Under the pieces are notes generated by a model. It saw nothing but the letters and a program-made list of their open reading frames with translations. It was not told the DNA's origin and made no database searches. A DNA stretch of 64,000 bases, from positions 1,848,718-1,912,717 of the forward strand of contig NZ_BMER01000001.1 in the NCBI RefSeq assembly GCF_014636865.1, in the 5' to 3' direction. The stretch is from Parapedobacter pyrenivorans (GTDB taxonomy: Bacteria; Bacteroidota; Bacteroidia; Sphingobacteriales; Sphingobacteriaceae). How positions within the stretch are numbered: position 1 is the first letter of the stretch; each line of letters starts with the position of its first letter. Position numbers and translations under genes: made by a program. This document shows positions 8,669 to 16,860 of the stretch, piece after piece.

Positions 8669-11212
8669 TCAGTCTTTCTTCAATCCATCCAAAAACTGTT
8701 CCAATGAATATTCGTCGGGAAACAATACCTCACGTGCTTTGCTGCCTTCAAATGGCCCGACAACGCCAGCGGCCTCCAATTGGTCGATAATCCTGCCGGC
8801 TCGATTATATCCAAGCTTAAGTTTGCGCTGGATGAGCGATGTTGATCCCTGTTGATGGAGGACCACCAAGCGGGCGGCATCCTCAAACATCGAATCCCGG
8901 TCACTCATGTCAAAATCTCCAATGCCCCCTTCACCATCTTCACCCACATATTCGGGCAGGAGAAAAGCGGATGGATATCCACGTTGATTGCCGATAAAAT
9001 CGGATATTTCCTCCACTTCCGGCGTATCCACGAAGGCACATTGTATTCGTATTAAATCACTTCCTGTGGCCAGCAACATATCCCCTCGGCCGATTAATTG
9101 ATCCGCACCTCCAGAGTCGAGGATGGTGCGCGAGTCTACCTTGGAAAGCACCCGGAATGCGAGGCGGGCAGGGAAATTGGCTTTTATGGTACCGGTAATG
9201 ATGTTTACCGAGGGACGTTGTGTCGCGATGACCAAGTGGATGCCCACAGCACGGGCCAACTGTGCTAGCCGGGCAATAGGCGTTTCCACTTCTTTGCCGG
9301 CTGTCATCATGAGATCGGCAAACTCGTCTACGATGAGTACGATAAAAGGAAGATACCGATGGCCTTCCTCCGGATTGAGCCTTCGATTGACGAATTTGAC
9401 GTTATATTCCTTAAGGTTGCGTACCTGTGCGTTTTTCAACAGGTCATAACGCGCATCCATCTCTATACACAGGGAATTGAGCGTGTTGATGACTTTTTTG
9501 GTATCCGTAATGATGGCATCTTCCTCACCGGGCAGTTTGGCGAGGAAATGCCGTTCTACCTTCTTGAATAAGGAGAGCTCTACTTTTTTTGGATCGACCA
9601 GTACGAACTTCAGTTCTGCTGGGTGCTTCTTATAAAGCAGGGAAGTGAGAATAGCATTAATGCCGACCGATTTACCCTGCCCGGTAGCACCAGCCACCAG
9701 TAAATGCGGCATTTTGGCCAAATCCGCGATATATACCTCATTTGATATGGTCCGGCCCAATGCGATAGGTAAATCCATATCGGTGTGCTGGAATTTCTCC
9801 GTTGCCAACACCGATCGCATAGATACCATCTCAGGATGGCTATTGGGTACTTCGATACCAATTGTACCCTTACCCGGCATGGGCGCAATGATACGGATAC
9901 CTAAAGCTGCCAAACTCAGGGCTATATCATCTTCCAGGTTCTTGATTTTGGAAATACGGACGCCGGGCTTCGGAATAATTTCATAGAGGGTGACCGTTGG
10001 CCCGATAGTGGCCTTTATTTTGGCTATTTCGATATTGTAATTACCCAGGGTGTCTACAATTTTATCCTTATTTGCTTCGAGCTCATGGTTATTAACTGTT
10101 ATTTTTCCCGAACCGTAATCACGAAGTAGGTCAAGCGGGGGATATTGGTAACCCGATAAATCCAGTTTGGGATCATACCGCCCTATTTTTTCGACCAGTT
10201 CGTCTGCCGTACTGGGTTTTTCCTCTTTGATGGCAGAAACAGTCAGCTGAGGCGCGGCTTTCAGCTCGTTTTTTACATCGGGTTTTTCGGGTAGCGCTTC
10301 TACCGTAAAATCAGGGGCCTGCGCATCTTCTTCCTTAGGCTGAGATTTGGTAATGCTGATGTTTTGCTGCAATTTCTCGTCGCGCTGCTCGGCTTCCTTT
10401 ACACTGTTGAGACTGAATTCAACGGGGTCTATACGATATTCTGACTCACGTGTATACCGTTCTTCATTGCGTAACGTGTTTGCTGTTGAATCTGCCGCTG
10501 TAAGGGAATCACCGTCCTTGCTACGACGTGGGGTAAATTTGAAATCCAGGTTGTAGACCACAATCAGGATCGTAAGTATCGTGAAGATCAATAAGCCCGC
10601 TACCCCGGGTGTGCCGATTTGTGCTTGAAGTAGCTGGTTAGACCAAAAGCCGAATTCACCTTCCAGGAAGTGAGGGTAGTCACTGATGAATCCATGTATG
10701 AAGCCCAGTGTGACCGATACGAAAATTAGGGAAAATAAGGTGTATCCCAGTGCCTTCCAAGTGGAAATGATTTTTATTTTGAATAATAACCTATAGCCGA
10801 TAACAAAGAAGATACCCACGAAAAGAAATGAGGCAATCCCGAACCATTTGTAGATGAATTGATGCGCAAGTAATGCACCAAACTTACCCATCCAATTCTG
10901 AACGACCGGGGGGTCGATTCCAGCCAACTCCAGCTCCTCGCGTGTTTTGAAGAGGGTGTGCCAACCACCATTGGCGGCGGATACATAGCTTTGATCTTCT
11001 GTCCAGGTGAATAAATACGAGATGAAGGCGATTAGGAAATATACGGATAATATAAGCAGAAACAGCCCTGCAATTTTTATTAATTTGCTGCCCAACGCAC
11101 GACCGGATGGGTTTGCTGATGTTGATTTCCGTTCGCTTTTTTTTCGTAGGGAGGGTTTGCCTTCCGTATCATTTCGAACATTTCTTCTGAATGAATTCCC
11201 TTTTCCAGACAT
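8669..11212 (-). CDS. ftsK: DNA translocase FtsK/SpoIIIE family
   Basis: An 847-residue FtsK-type motor that pumps chromosomal DNA through the closing septum and helps resolve chromosome dimers. A basic N terminus is followed by four or so membrane segments between about residues 45 and 225. An acidic linker follows at about 230-345, shorter than the E. coli linker. The RecA-like motor has Walker A GATGQGKS at about 508-516 and Walker B LIVDEFADLM. A C-terminal winged-helix gamma domain at about 775-840 (GSTSLIQRKLKLGYNRAGRI) would read polar guide sequences. It is the first gene of the ftsK-lolA operon and has a -7 box 26 bases upstream of the ATG. Confidence 0.97.
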   Translation of the reverse strand: MSGKGNSFRRNVRNDTEGKPSLRKKSERKSTSANPSGRALGSKLIKIAGLFLLILSVYFLIAFISYLFTWTEDQSYVSAANGGWHTLFKTREELELAGIDPPVVQNWMGKFGALLAHQFIYKWFGIASFLFVGIFFVIGYRLLFKIKIISTWKALGYTLFSLIFVSVTLGFIHGFISDYPHFLEGEFGFWSNQLLQAQIGTPGVAGLLIFTILTILIVVYNLDFKFTPRRSKDGDSLTAADSTANTLRNEERYTRESEYRIDPVEFSLNSVKEAEQRDEKLQQNISITKSQPKEEDAQAPDFTVEALPEKPDVKNELKAAPQLTVSAIKEEKPSTADELVEKIGRYDPKLDLSGYQYPPLDLLRDYGSGKITVNNHELEANKDKIVDTLGNYNIEIAKIKATIGPTVTLYEIIPKPGVRISKIKNLEDDIALSLAALGIRIIAPMPGKGTIGIEVPNSHPEMVSMRSVLATEKFQHTDMDLPIALGRTISNEVYIADLAKMPHLLVAGATGQGKSVGINAILTSLLYKKHPAELKFVLVDPKKVELSLFKKVERHFLAKLPGEEDAIITDTKKVINTLNSLCIEMDARYDLLKNAQVRNLKEYNVKFVNRRLNPEEGHRYLPFIVLIVDEFADLMMTAGKEVETPIARLAQLARAVGIHLVIATQRPSVNIITGTIKANFPARLAFRVLSKVDSRTILDSGGADQLIGRGDMLLATGSDLIRIQCAFVDTPEVEEISDFIGNQRGYPSAFLLPEYVGEDGEGGIGDFDMSDRDSMFEDAARLVVLHQQGSTSLIQRKLKLGYNRAGRIIDQLEAAGVVGPFEGSKAREVLFPDEYSLEQFLDGLKKD

Positions 11213-11238
11213 TTAAAGCACACGTTTTGTTTGAGACA

Positions 11239-11246
11239 AACTTACG
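11239..11246 (-). promoter_or_regulatory. -7 box TAAGTTTG of ftsK-lolA
   Basis: Perfect TAnnTTTG on the minus strand, giving a leader of roughly 22 bases before the ftsK ATG at 11212. Confidence 0.7.
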
Positions 11247-11427
11247 GATTTTTTATAGATTATTGATTCCCACGGACAGCTGACGGATTTTAATGGTTAT
11301 TTTTTTGTATAGATGTAGCATTCTGCTTGCGACGGTCGTTATCTTCAGCAAAACGGGTAGAGACCAGTTTTTTCGGAAGTGTGTGCTGGGGATTATTATC
11401 AAAAATGATTGGAACGATTTGGGAAAA

Positions 11428-12147
11428 ATGAAAAGGGGTAGTTGGATTTTCGCAGTAGTGGCCATGGGGGCAGGTATGATGACTTTAAGTGGATGCCTGA
11501 AGGATGATGATAATGCCGGATACCAGATTTCGGCGGTCCGTGCGTTGAACGCCGTGCCGGGATCCGAATCGCTTGATATTGGTTTGGATGAGAATAAGCT
11601 CAATTTTGACAATGTGACCGGAGAAAGTGAAGAATTTGCCTATACCGATACATTACCTTATAAGAATGCCTGGCCAGGAAATCGGTTAGTCAGGGCGCTA
11701 GATCCGGCAGACTATCCCAACGCCAAGCCTTTGGCCCAGGGAACCGTTAATTTCATTCCGGGCCAGTTTTATTCGCTGTATATCGTAGGGTATGAGAAAA
11801 TTGAATTGGTCGTAACAACGGACGACTTATCACCGCCTTCCGAAGGGAAGGCTAAGATTCGGTTTATTCACCTGAGCCCAGACGCACCGTCATTGGATTT
11901 CGGTGTTGATGGTGTGGATACGCTTATTGCGAGTGATAAGGCATTTAAGGAAGCTGCTGGATTTGCTACAATCGATGTGGGCGAGACGTATACGTTTAAT
12001 GTCATTGAACACAGCAGCGGTGATGTATTACATACTTTTGAGTTTGCTCCGGAACGTGATATGATTTATACCATATGGATCAAAGGGTTGCTGGAGAACA
12101 CGGGTGATGCAGCATTGGATTTTGGCCACGGTGTTATTACCCATTAG
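11428..12147 (+). CDS. DUF4397-domain lipoprotein
   Basis: A 239-residue predicted lipoprotein of unknown function. The signal peptide ends in the lipobox LSGC with Cys23 as lipidation site, and the following KDDD acidic residues are typical of Bacteroidota lipoproteins, including surface-exposed ones. The body contains a DUF4397 beta-sandwich recognisable by VRALNAVPGSESLDI and IRFIHLSPDAPSLDFGVDG, apparently two related halves. An in-frame ATG at 11293 would add 45 residues that destroy the signal peptide, so I start at 11428. It is divergent from ftsK and followed by a strong terminator. I did not find a convincing -7 box. The function is unknown. Confidence 0.82.
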   Translation: MKRGSWIFAVVAMGAGMMTLSGCLKDDDNAGYQISAVRALNAVPGSESLDIGLDENKLNFDNVTGESEEFAYTDTLPYKNAWPGNRLVRALDPADYPNAKPLAQGTVNFIPGQFYSLYIVGYEKIELVVTTDDLSPPSEGKAKIRFIHLSPDAPSLDFGVDGVDTLIASDKAFKEAAGFATIDVGETYTFNVIEHSSGDVLHTFEFAPERDMIYTIWIKGLLENTGDAALDFGHGVITH

Positions 12148-12202
12148 CAATACGATTTTCTCCATAAAGTTTAGGTTGATTGAATCCGTTGAGAGACGGA
12201 TG

Positions 12203-12230
12203 CCGCTCCCTCCCCGGGAGCGGTTTTTTT
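12203..12230 (+). terminator. Rho-independent terminator after the DUF4397 gene
   Basis: An 8-bp GC stem CCGCTCCC / GGGAGCGG with a 5-base loop is followed by seven T. It separates this gene from the convergent tyrS. Confidence 0.92.
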
Positions 12231-12258
12231 ATGTTTTTTCAGCCCTTGGCCATCGGTA

Positions 12259-13542
12259 TCACGAGAAGGTGAGCAAGAAATAGTTCTTTTTTCCGCGCTG
12301 AACAATCAGGTATCGATCATTGATCAAATCATCCTGACGGAACAGCTGATCGGCATCACTGATTTTGATTTTATTGATGGATACCCCGCCTCCCTGAATC
12401 ATTTTGCGAGCCTCCCCCTTTGACGGGAATACCGACGAGCATGCCGCTAGGAGATCAATTACATTGATGCCTGCTGACAATTGATCCCTGGTAATCTGAA
12501 ACTGCGGTAAGCCGTCAAAAACATCCAGTACTGCTGTGTGGTCCATTTCATTAAGAAAATCCAGCGATCCATTGCCAAACAGGAATTCAGAGGTCTTTAC
12601 TGCCGTTTCGTAGTCCGATTCAGTATGGGTACGGATGGTTATATCTTTGGCCAGCGCCTTTTGAACGACCCGAAGATGCGGTGCCGTGTCGTGTTCGGCG
12701 ATAAGTGCGGCTATCTCTTCTTTGGACTTTAACGTGAATATCTTGATCCAGTTTTTGGCATCCTCGTCACTTGCATTAAGCCAAAACTGATAATACCGAT
12801 AAGGGGATGTCTTGTGGGGATCCAGCCAAACTGCGCCACTCTCGGTTTTTCCGAATTTATTGCCATCCGCCTTTTTTATAAGCTGCGTAGTGAGCGCGTG
12901 CGCGGTACCACCGTCTTTACGGCGGATAAATTCCGTGCCGGTGACGATATTGCCCCATTGGTCGGATCCGCCCATTTGAAGGGCACAGCCATGATTTTTC
13001 CATAAGTAGTAAAAATCATAGCCTTGGATCAACTGGTAGGAAAATTCGGTAAATGAAAGGCCATTTTCTCCTTCAAGTCTCTTTTTTACCGAGTCTTTGG
13101 CCATCATATAGTTGACGGTGATGTGCTTGCCAACATCGCGTATAAAATCCAGGAATCGAAAATCTTTGAACCAGTCGTAATTGTTGACCATGATGGCACC
13201 GTGTGCATCATCTGAAAAATCAAGGAATTTTGCCAGTTGGTTTTTTAGGCAGGTGATGTTGTGTTGTAAAGTTTTTTCATCCAGTAGATTACGCTCACTG
13301 GACTTTCCCGAGGGGTCACCTACCATACCGGTTGCACCACCTATTAAAGCAACGGGCCGGTGGCCCGCATTTTGGAAATGGATAAGCGTCATTATTTGGG
13401 TTAGGTGCCCAACGTGCAGCGAATCGCCGGTAGGATCAAAACCAATATATCCCGCTGTTTTCTCTTTGAGTAATTGTTCTTCGGTACCGGGCATCATGTC
13501 ATGCAGCATGCCCCGCCAACGTAATTCTTCAACAAAACCCAT
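12259..13542 (-). CDS. tyrS: Tyrosyl-tRNA synthetase
   Basis: A 427-residue class I aminoacyl-tRNA synthetase that charges tRNA-Tyr. The HIGH motif appears as HVGH at residues 43-46. The KMSKS counterpart is KFGKT near residue 230, the TyrS variant. A C-terminal S4-like domain ([11 protein letters not shown]) binds the tRNA. I choose [15 protein letters not shown] at 13542; a longer in-frame start at 13599 would lie upstream of the predicted transcription start. The gene is divergent from the AcpH-like gene with overlapping promoter regions. No T-box-like leader is seen; the predicted leader is only about 35 bases. Confidence 0.97.
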   Translation of the reverse strand: MGFVEELRWRGMLHDMMPGTEEQLLKEKTAGYIGFDPTGDSLHVGHLTQIMTLIHFQNAGHRPVALIGGATGMVGDPSGKSSERNLLDEKTLQHNITCLKNQLAKFLDFSDDAHGAIMVNNYDWFKDFRFLDFIRDVGKHITVNYMMAKDSVKKRLEGENGLSFTEFSYQLIQGYDFYYLWKNHGCALQMGGSDQWGNIVTGTEFIRRKDGGTAHALTTQLIKKADGNKFGKTESGAVWLDPHKTSPYRYYQFWLNASDEDAKNWIKIFTLKSKEEIAALIAEHDTAPHLRVVQKALAKDITIRTHTESDYETAVKTSEFLFGNGSLDFLNEMDHTAVLDVFDGLPQFQITRDQLSAGINVIDLLAACSSVFPSKGEARKMIQGGGVSINKIKISDADQLFRQDDLINDRYLIVQRGKKNYFLLTFS

Positions 13543-13580
13543 CGTTATTTTACTATTCAAATTTGTGATTAATCTGAGGG

Positions 13581-13588
13581 CAAAGATA
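13581..13588 (-). promoter_or_regulatory. -7 box TATCTTTG of tyrS
   Basis: Perfect TAnnTTTG on the minus strand, 38 bases from the chosen ATG. Its position rules out the longer tyrS start. Confidence 0.7.
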
Positions 13589-13622
13589 GCAGAATGCACC
13601 GTAAATTGTCAGTTAAATTCAT

Positions 13623-13630
13623 TACCTTGG
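13623..13630 (+). promoter_or_regulatory. -7-like box TACCTTGG of the AcpH-like gene
   Basis: One mismatch to TAnnTTTG, 35 bases upstream of the ATG at 13666. The divergent tyrS box lies 35 bases away, so the two promoters face apart within a very short region. Confidence 0.5.
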
Positions 13631-13665
13631 CACAATAAGTGTTGAACGATTGAAAAGCGTGGCGC

Positions 13666-14340
13666 ATGAATTTCCTTTCGCATTATTATTTTGAACGGTA
13701 TAGCCGTAACCCGGAGTTGGTATTGGGGTGCGTGTTGCCTGATTTGTTTAAAAATGCGGATAGGGATACCAATGTCTTTCCGCAGAAACATGAGGGTCTT
13801 TTTGGCAATAATCCGAAAATCCAAAGTATTTACCACGGTTGGGTGCGGCATATGGAAACGGATCGTTACTTTCACAACTCCTCTTTTTTTTATGGCCATA
13901 CGCATGAACTGAAAGTATTGCTTACACCCGCTATAGCAGGTACGTTAATCAGGCCTTCCTTTCTGTCGCACATTGCGCTTGAGTTGCTGCTGGATCATTT
14001 GCTTCTTGAGAACAAATTGGTGCACGAATCGGATTTTTATGAGTGCCTGGCCGCAGCCGACCGGGTGATGACGGATCGGTTTCTTAGGCTATGCGGCGTA
14101 TCGGATACCGCGTTCTTTTTTACATATTTTAATAGTTTCATGCGGGCTCACTATATAGGCAGCTACCGACTATTTGACCAGCTAACCTCAGCCATGATTA
14201 ATATCTGCCGCCGACTTTGGGATGTGCAATTGAGTAGCGAGCAACTGGATCAAATAACGGCGATAATCACCCGTTATGCGTCGGAGCTAGATGGGAATTT
14301 CCTGCCGATTTTTGATGATATCCAATCCCATCTTTCGTGA
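13666..14340 (+). CDS. AcpH-like (acyl carrier protein phosphodiesterase family) protein
   Basis: A 224-residue cytosolic protein that starts MNFLSHYYF, the hallmark of the AcpH/DUF479 family. Family members belong to the HD-like phosphodiesterases; E. coli AcpH removes 4'-phosphopantetheine from holo-ACP. His and Asp residues compatible with a metal site occur in the first 60 residues (H6, D26, H55-H61 region) and at SHIALELLLDH near 107-117. It stands alone between divergent tyrS and the downstream permease. Many Bacteroidota homologues have not been tested, and the ACP activity is an inference from family membership. Confidence 0.65.
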   Translation: MNFLSHYYFERYSRNPELVLGCVLPDLFKNADRDTNVFPQKHEGLFGNNPKIQSIYHGWVRHMETDRYFHNSSFFYGHTHELKVLLTPAIAGTLIRPSFLSHIALELLLDHLLLENKLVHESDFYECLAAADRVMTDRFLRLCGVSDTAFFFTYFNSFMRAHYIGSYRLFDQLTSAMINICRRLWDVQLSSEQLDQITAIITRYASELDGNFLPIFDDIQSHLS

Positions 14341-14399
14341 CACCGCCCGTTGGGTTACAAATTAATCCCCCTGGAATCCGCACCATCAAATTTTTTTTA

Positions 14400-14407
14400 T
14401 AAGTTTG
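14400..14407 (+). promoter_or_regulatory. -7 box TAAGTTTG of the permease gene
   Basis: Perfect TAnnTTTG, 40 bases upstream of the ATG at 14447. I see no clear -33 TTTG at the usual distance. Confidence 0.6.
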
Positions 14408-14446
14408 ACCGATTGACAATCAATCGAACCCCATAGTTATCGGTGT

Positions 14447-16135
14447 ATGGCAAACAGACTTTTTCGGAAAAAGACCGTAGAACAGATTATAAGTGCATCA
14501 ACTAAGACAGCTGGGCTTGCGAAGGTTTTGGGGGTACGCGACTTGGTTTCGTTGGGCGTGGCCGCAATCGTGGGGGCGGGGATTTTCAGTACCATCGGAC
14601 TGGCCAGTTTCAACGGAGGTCCAGCAGTTTCCCTGTTGTTTGTTTTCGTGGCCGTTGCATGTGTTTTTACTGCATTGTCCTACGCGCAGTTTGCCAGTAC
14701 CGTGCCAGTTTCCGGCAGTGCATATACCTATGCTTATGTAGCGTTTGGAGAGCTGTTCGCATGGATTATCGGTTGGGCACTAATCCTGGAGTATGCGGTA
14801 TCCAATATGGTCGTTGCCATTTCATGGTCGCAATACTTCGTGAGCATGCTCGGTGGGTTTGGTATTCAACTGCCAGGATGGCTTACGATGGCACCAGCCT
14901 ACGCATCTGAAGCTTATGTGAAATTGCAGGAGCAAGGACTGGAATCGTTGTCGAAGGCGGACCAAGTTGCCGCGATGGCTTACGAACACGCTCCTCGGTT
15001 GGGCGATATCCCAATCATCTTTGACTTGCCGGCTGGCCTGATTACGTTTTTGGTTACCTGGCTGGTTTATATTGGCATAAAAGAGTCCCGGACGGCAAGT
15101 AACATCATGGTGGCGATCAAAATCGGTGTTATTTTATTTGTAATTTTTGGCGGAATTTTTTTTGTAAAGCCCGAGAATTGGACGCCATTTGCACCAAATG
15201 GAGTCGAAGGCGTACTTAGCGGAGTAGCGGCTGTCTTCTTCGCATTCATCGGATTTGACTCGATATCTACAACAGCAGAAGAGTGTAGAAACCCGCAAAG
15301 GGATCTGCCCAGAGCGATGATTATTTGCTTGTTGGTCTGTGCGGTACTATATATCCTGATTACGTTGGTGCTGACCGGTATGGTCAACTATACCGAGCTG
15401 AATGTAAAAGACCCGTTGGCCTTCGTGTTCGAATACGTAGGCGTCGATTATATGGCTGGGATCGTATCGGTCACCTCGGTGGTGGCGATTACCAGTGCGT
15501 TGCTTGTTTTCCAGCTTGCTCAACCCCGGATCTGGATGACGATGAGCCGGGATGGCCTGCTGTGGAAGCGGTTTGCCACCATACATCCCAAGCATAAAAC
15601 GCCTTCGTTTGCGACGATCGTTACCGGGTTTATGGTTGCCGTGCCTGCTTTGTTTTTCAAGATGGATTTTTTTGTTGATCTGACGAGTGTTGGTACTTTT
15701 TTCGCCTTTATATTGGTGTGTGCCGGCGTGTTATATATGGACTATTCAGGTATTTCCAAACAATCCAAATTTAAGGTGCCCTATATCAATGGACGGTACC
15801 TGATTACGATAGGGCTATTAGTAGCCGTATGGGGCATTTACCGCTACGGACAGGAGGCCATCATGGAATGGCGTCATTTGTCGATACCGGAAATCATTGA
15901 ACACAAACTCCTTATCATTATCTTCTGGTTAGTATGGATTGTGTTGTGTATTATGGGATATATCTACCGTTTTTCGTTGTTGCCTGTTGCGGGGATTCTC
16001 GTAAACTTGTATTTGATGTCGCAGCTCGGTGCAAGCAATTGGTTTATTTTCCTGGTTTGGTTGGCTATTGGGTTAGTGGTTTATTTTGGTTATGGTTATA
16101 GGCACTCTAAGCTCAATAAGGCAGATGCCCCATAA
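14447..16135 (+). CDS. APC-family amino acid permease (cationic amino acid transporter type)
   Basis: A 562-residue inner-membrane transporter of the amino acid-polyamine-organocation superfamily, CAT-like. About 12-14 hydrophobic segments are visible. TM1 carries VSLGVAAIVGAGIFSTIG, the unwound substrate-binding helix with the G-A-G-I-F signature. TM6 carries FFAFIGFDSISTTAEE, followed by the conserved RNPQRDLPRAM loop. Between TM4 and TM5, at about residues 148-185, there is a hydrophilic insert of roughly 40 residues that is longer than in compact APC members. Substrate cannot be told from sequence; cationic amino acids are only a family-level guess. Single-gene unit with its own promoter. 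Confidence 0.9.
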   Translation: MANRLFRKKTVEQIISASTKTAGLAKVLGVRDLVSLGVAAIVGAGIFSTIGLASFNGGPAVSLLFVFVAVACVFTALSYAQFASTVPVSGSAYTYAYVAFGELFAWIIGWALILEYAVSNMVVAISWSQYFVSMLGGFGIQLPGWLTMAPAYASEAYVKLQEQGLESLSKADQVAAMAYEHAPRLGDIPIIFDLPAGLITFLVTWLVYIGIKESRTASNIMVAIKIGVILFVIFGGIFFVKPENWTPFAPNGVEGVLSGVAAVFFAFIGFDSISTTAEECRNPQRDLPRAMIICLLVCAVLYILITLVLTGMVNYTELNVKDPLAFVFEYVGVDYMAGIVSVTSVVAITSALLVFQLAQPRIWMTMSRDGLLWKRFATIHPKHKTPSFATIVTGFMVAVPALFFKMDFFVDLTSVGTFFAFILVCAGVLYMDYSGISKQSKFKVPYINGRYLITIGLLVAVWGIYRYGQEAIMEWRHLSIPEIIEHKLLIIIFWLVWIVLCIMGYIYRFSLLPVAGILVNLYLMSQLGASNWFIFLVWLAIGLVVYFGYGYRHSKLNKADAP

Positions 16136-16142
16136 GTGTCAT

Positions 16143-16203
16143 CGTCGTGTTAATAGGGCATTTGAAAGATACGCCAAGGCGATGCAACACGACGTAACGT
16201 TAC
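16143..16203. repeat. Inverted repeat and adjacent palindrome downstream of the permease
   Basis: CGTCGTGTT (16143-16151) and AACACGACG (16186-16194) form 9-bp arms around a 34-base spacer, and a 10-bp palindrome GTAACGTTAC (16194-16203) abuts the second arm. There is no T tract, so this is not a standard terminator. Confidence 0.5.
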
Positions 16204-16239
16204 AACCTGTTAAAAATTGTTAAATTAATGAAAAAATTA

Positions 16240-16247
16240 TACTTTTG
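16240..16247 (+). promoter_or_regulatory. Upstream -7 box TACTTTTG of the T9SS protein gene
   Basis: TAnnTTTG match, about 110 bases upstream of the ATG at 16357. It is the first of two tandem boxes. Confidence 0.5.
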
Positions 16248-16272
16248 TATAGGTGCATTTCGCACTTTATTC

Positions 16273-16280
16273 TACCTTTG
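16273..16280 (+). promoter_or_regulatory. Downstream -7 box TACCTTTG of the T9SS protein gene
   Basis: Perfect TAnnTTTG, 33 bases after the first box. It would give a leader of about 72 bases. Confidence 0.6.
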
Positions 16281-16356
16281 TAAGAGGCGCGGGTATAGGA
16301 TGGCTTTAAAAGCTTGAGTTGATACGCGACAATGCCACAGTCGAACTAAATAATAT

Positions 16357-16860
16357 ATGAGGAAGTTTTTACACCACACCATTATAGCATTGACAATTAG
16401 TACCGTGATATTCGTGGGCGGTGCTGATGCTGCGCTATCTTCGGTAGCCATGGCGGATACCAGTGGTGTGGTGAAGGTCAGTGAAGCTCAATCAAGCGCA
16501 TTGCAAATTTCCGCTTCAGAAAAACGGGCTCAGCGCTCTTTATTCTCATCATTTAGGAATTTTCTCCCGTTTCGTGCAAATAACACAGATAGTGATAAGC
16601 TGTTGAGCAGTGTGAAGGTTTTCCCCAATCCAATTGTCGATCAAATTAGTCTTTCCTATCGGCTTGGCAAGCAGAGTTCGGTTTCCATCAAGGTAATGGA
16701 CGCTCTGGGAAACGAGGTAATGACGTTGCTTAATCAAGAACTGGATGCTGGACCTCAAAGCCACGTCTTCGAGACAAGTAATAAGCTGACAAACGGGTTT
16801 TACTTTATTCGGGTATCTGCGGGTACAGAAACTGTAGTGAAGCGGATTTCGGTATTGTAA
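16357..16860 (+). CDS. Small T9SS type A sorting-domain protein
   Basis: A 167-residue exported protein. A signal peptide covers about residues 1-25. Residues 26-85 are low complexity, rich in Ser and Ala, with no recognised domain. From about 86 to the end there is a type IX secretion C-terminal sorting domain: VFPNP at 88-92, then beta strands VSIKVMDALGNEV and NGFYFIRVSAG, ending VVKRISVL. This domain normally directs large enzymes or adhesins through the outer membrane. Here almost nothing but the domain is present, so the cargo is the short linker or the protein is a remnant or decoy. It has two tandem promoter boxes, and its stop codon abuts that of ispG with no spacer. Confidence 0.85.
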   Translation: MRKFLHHTIIALTISTVIFVGGADAALSSVAMADTSGVVKVSEAQSSALQISASEKRAQRSLFSSFRNFLPFRANNTDSDKLLSSVKVFPNPIVDQISLSYRLGKQSSVSIKVMDALGNEVMTLLNQELDAGPQSHVFETSNKLTNGFYFIRVSAGTETVVKRISVL

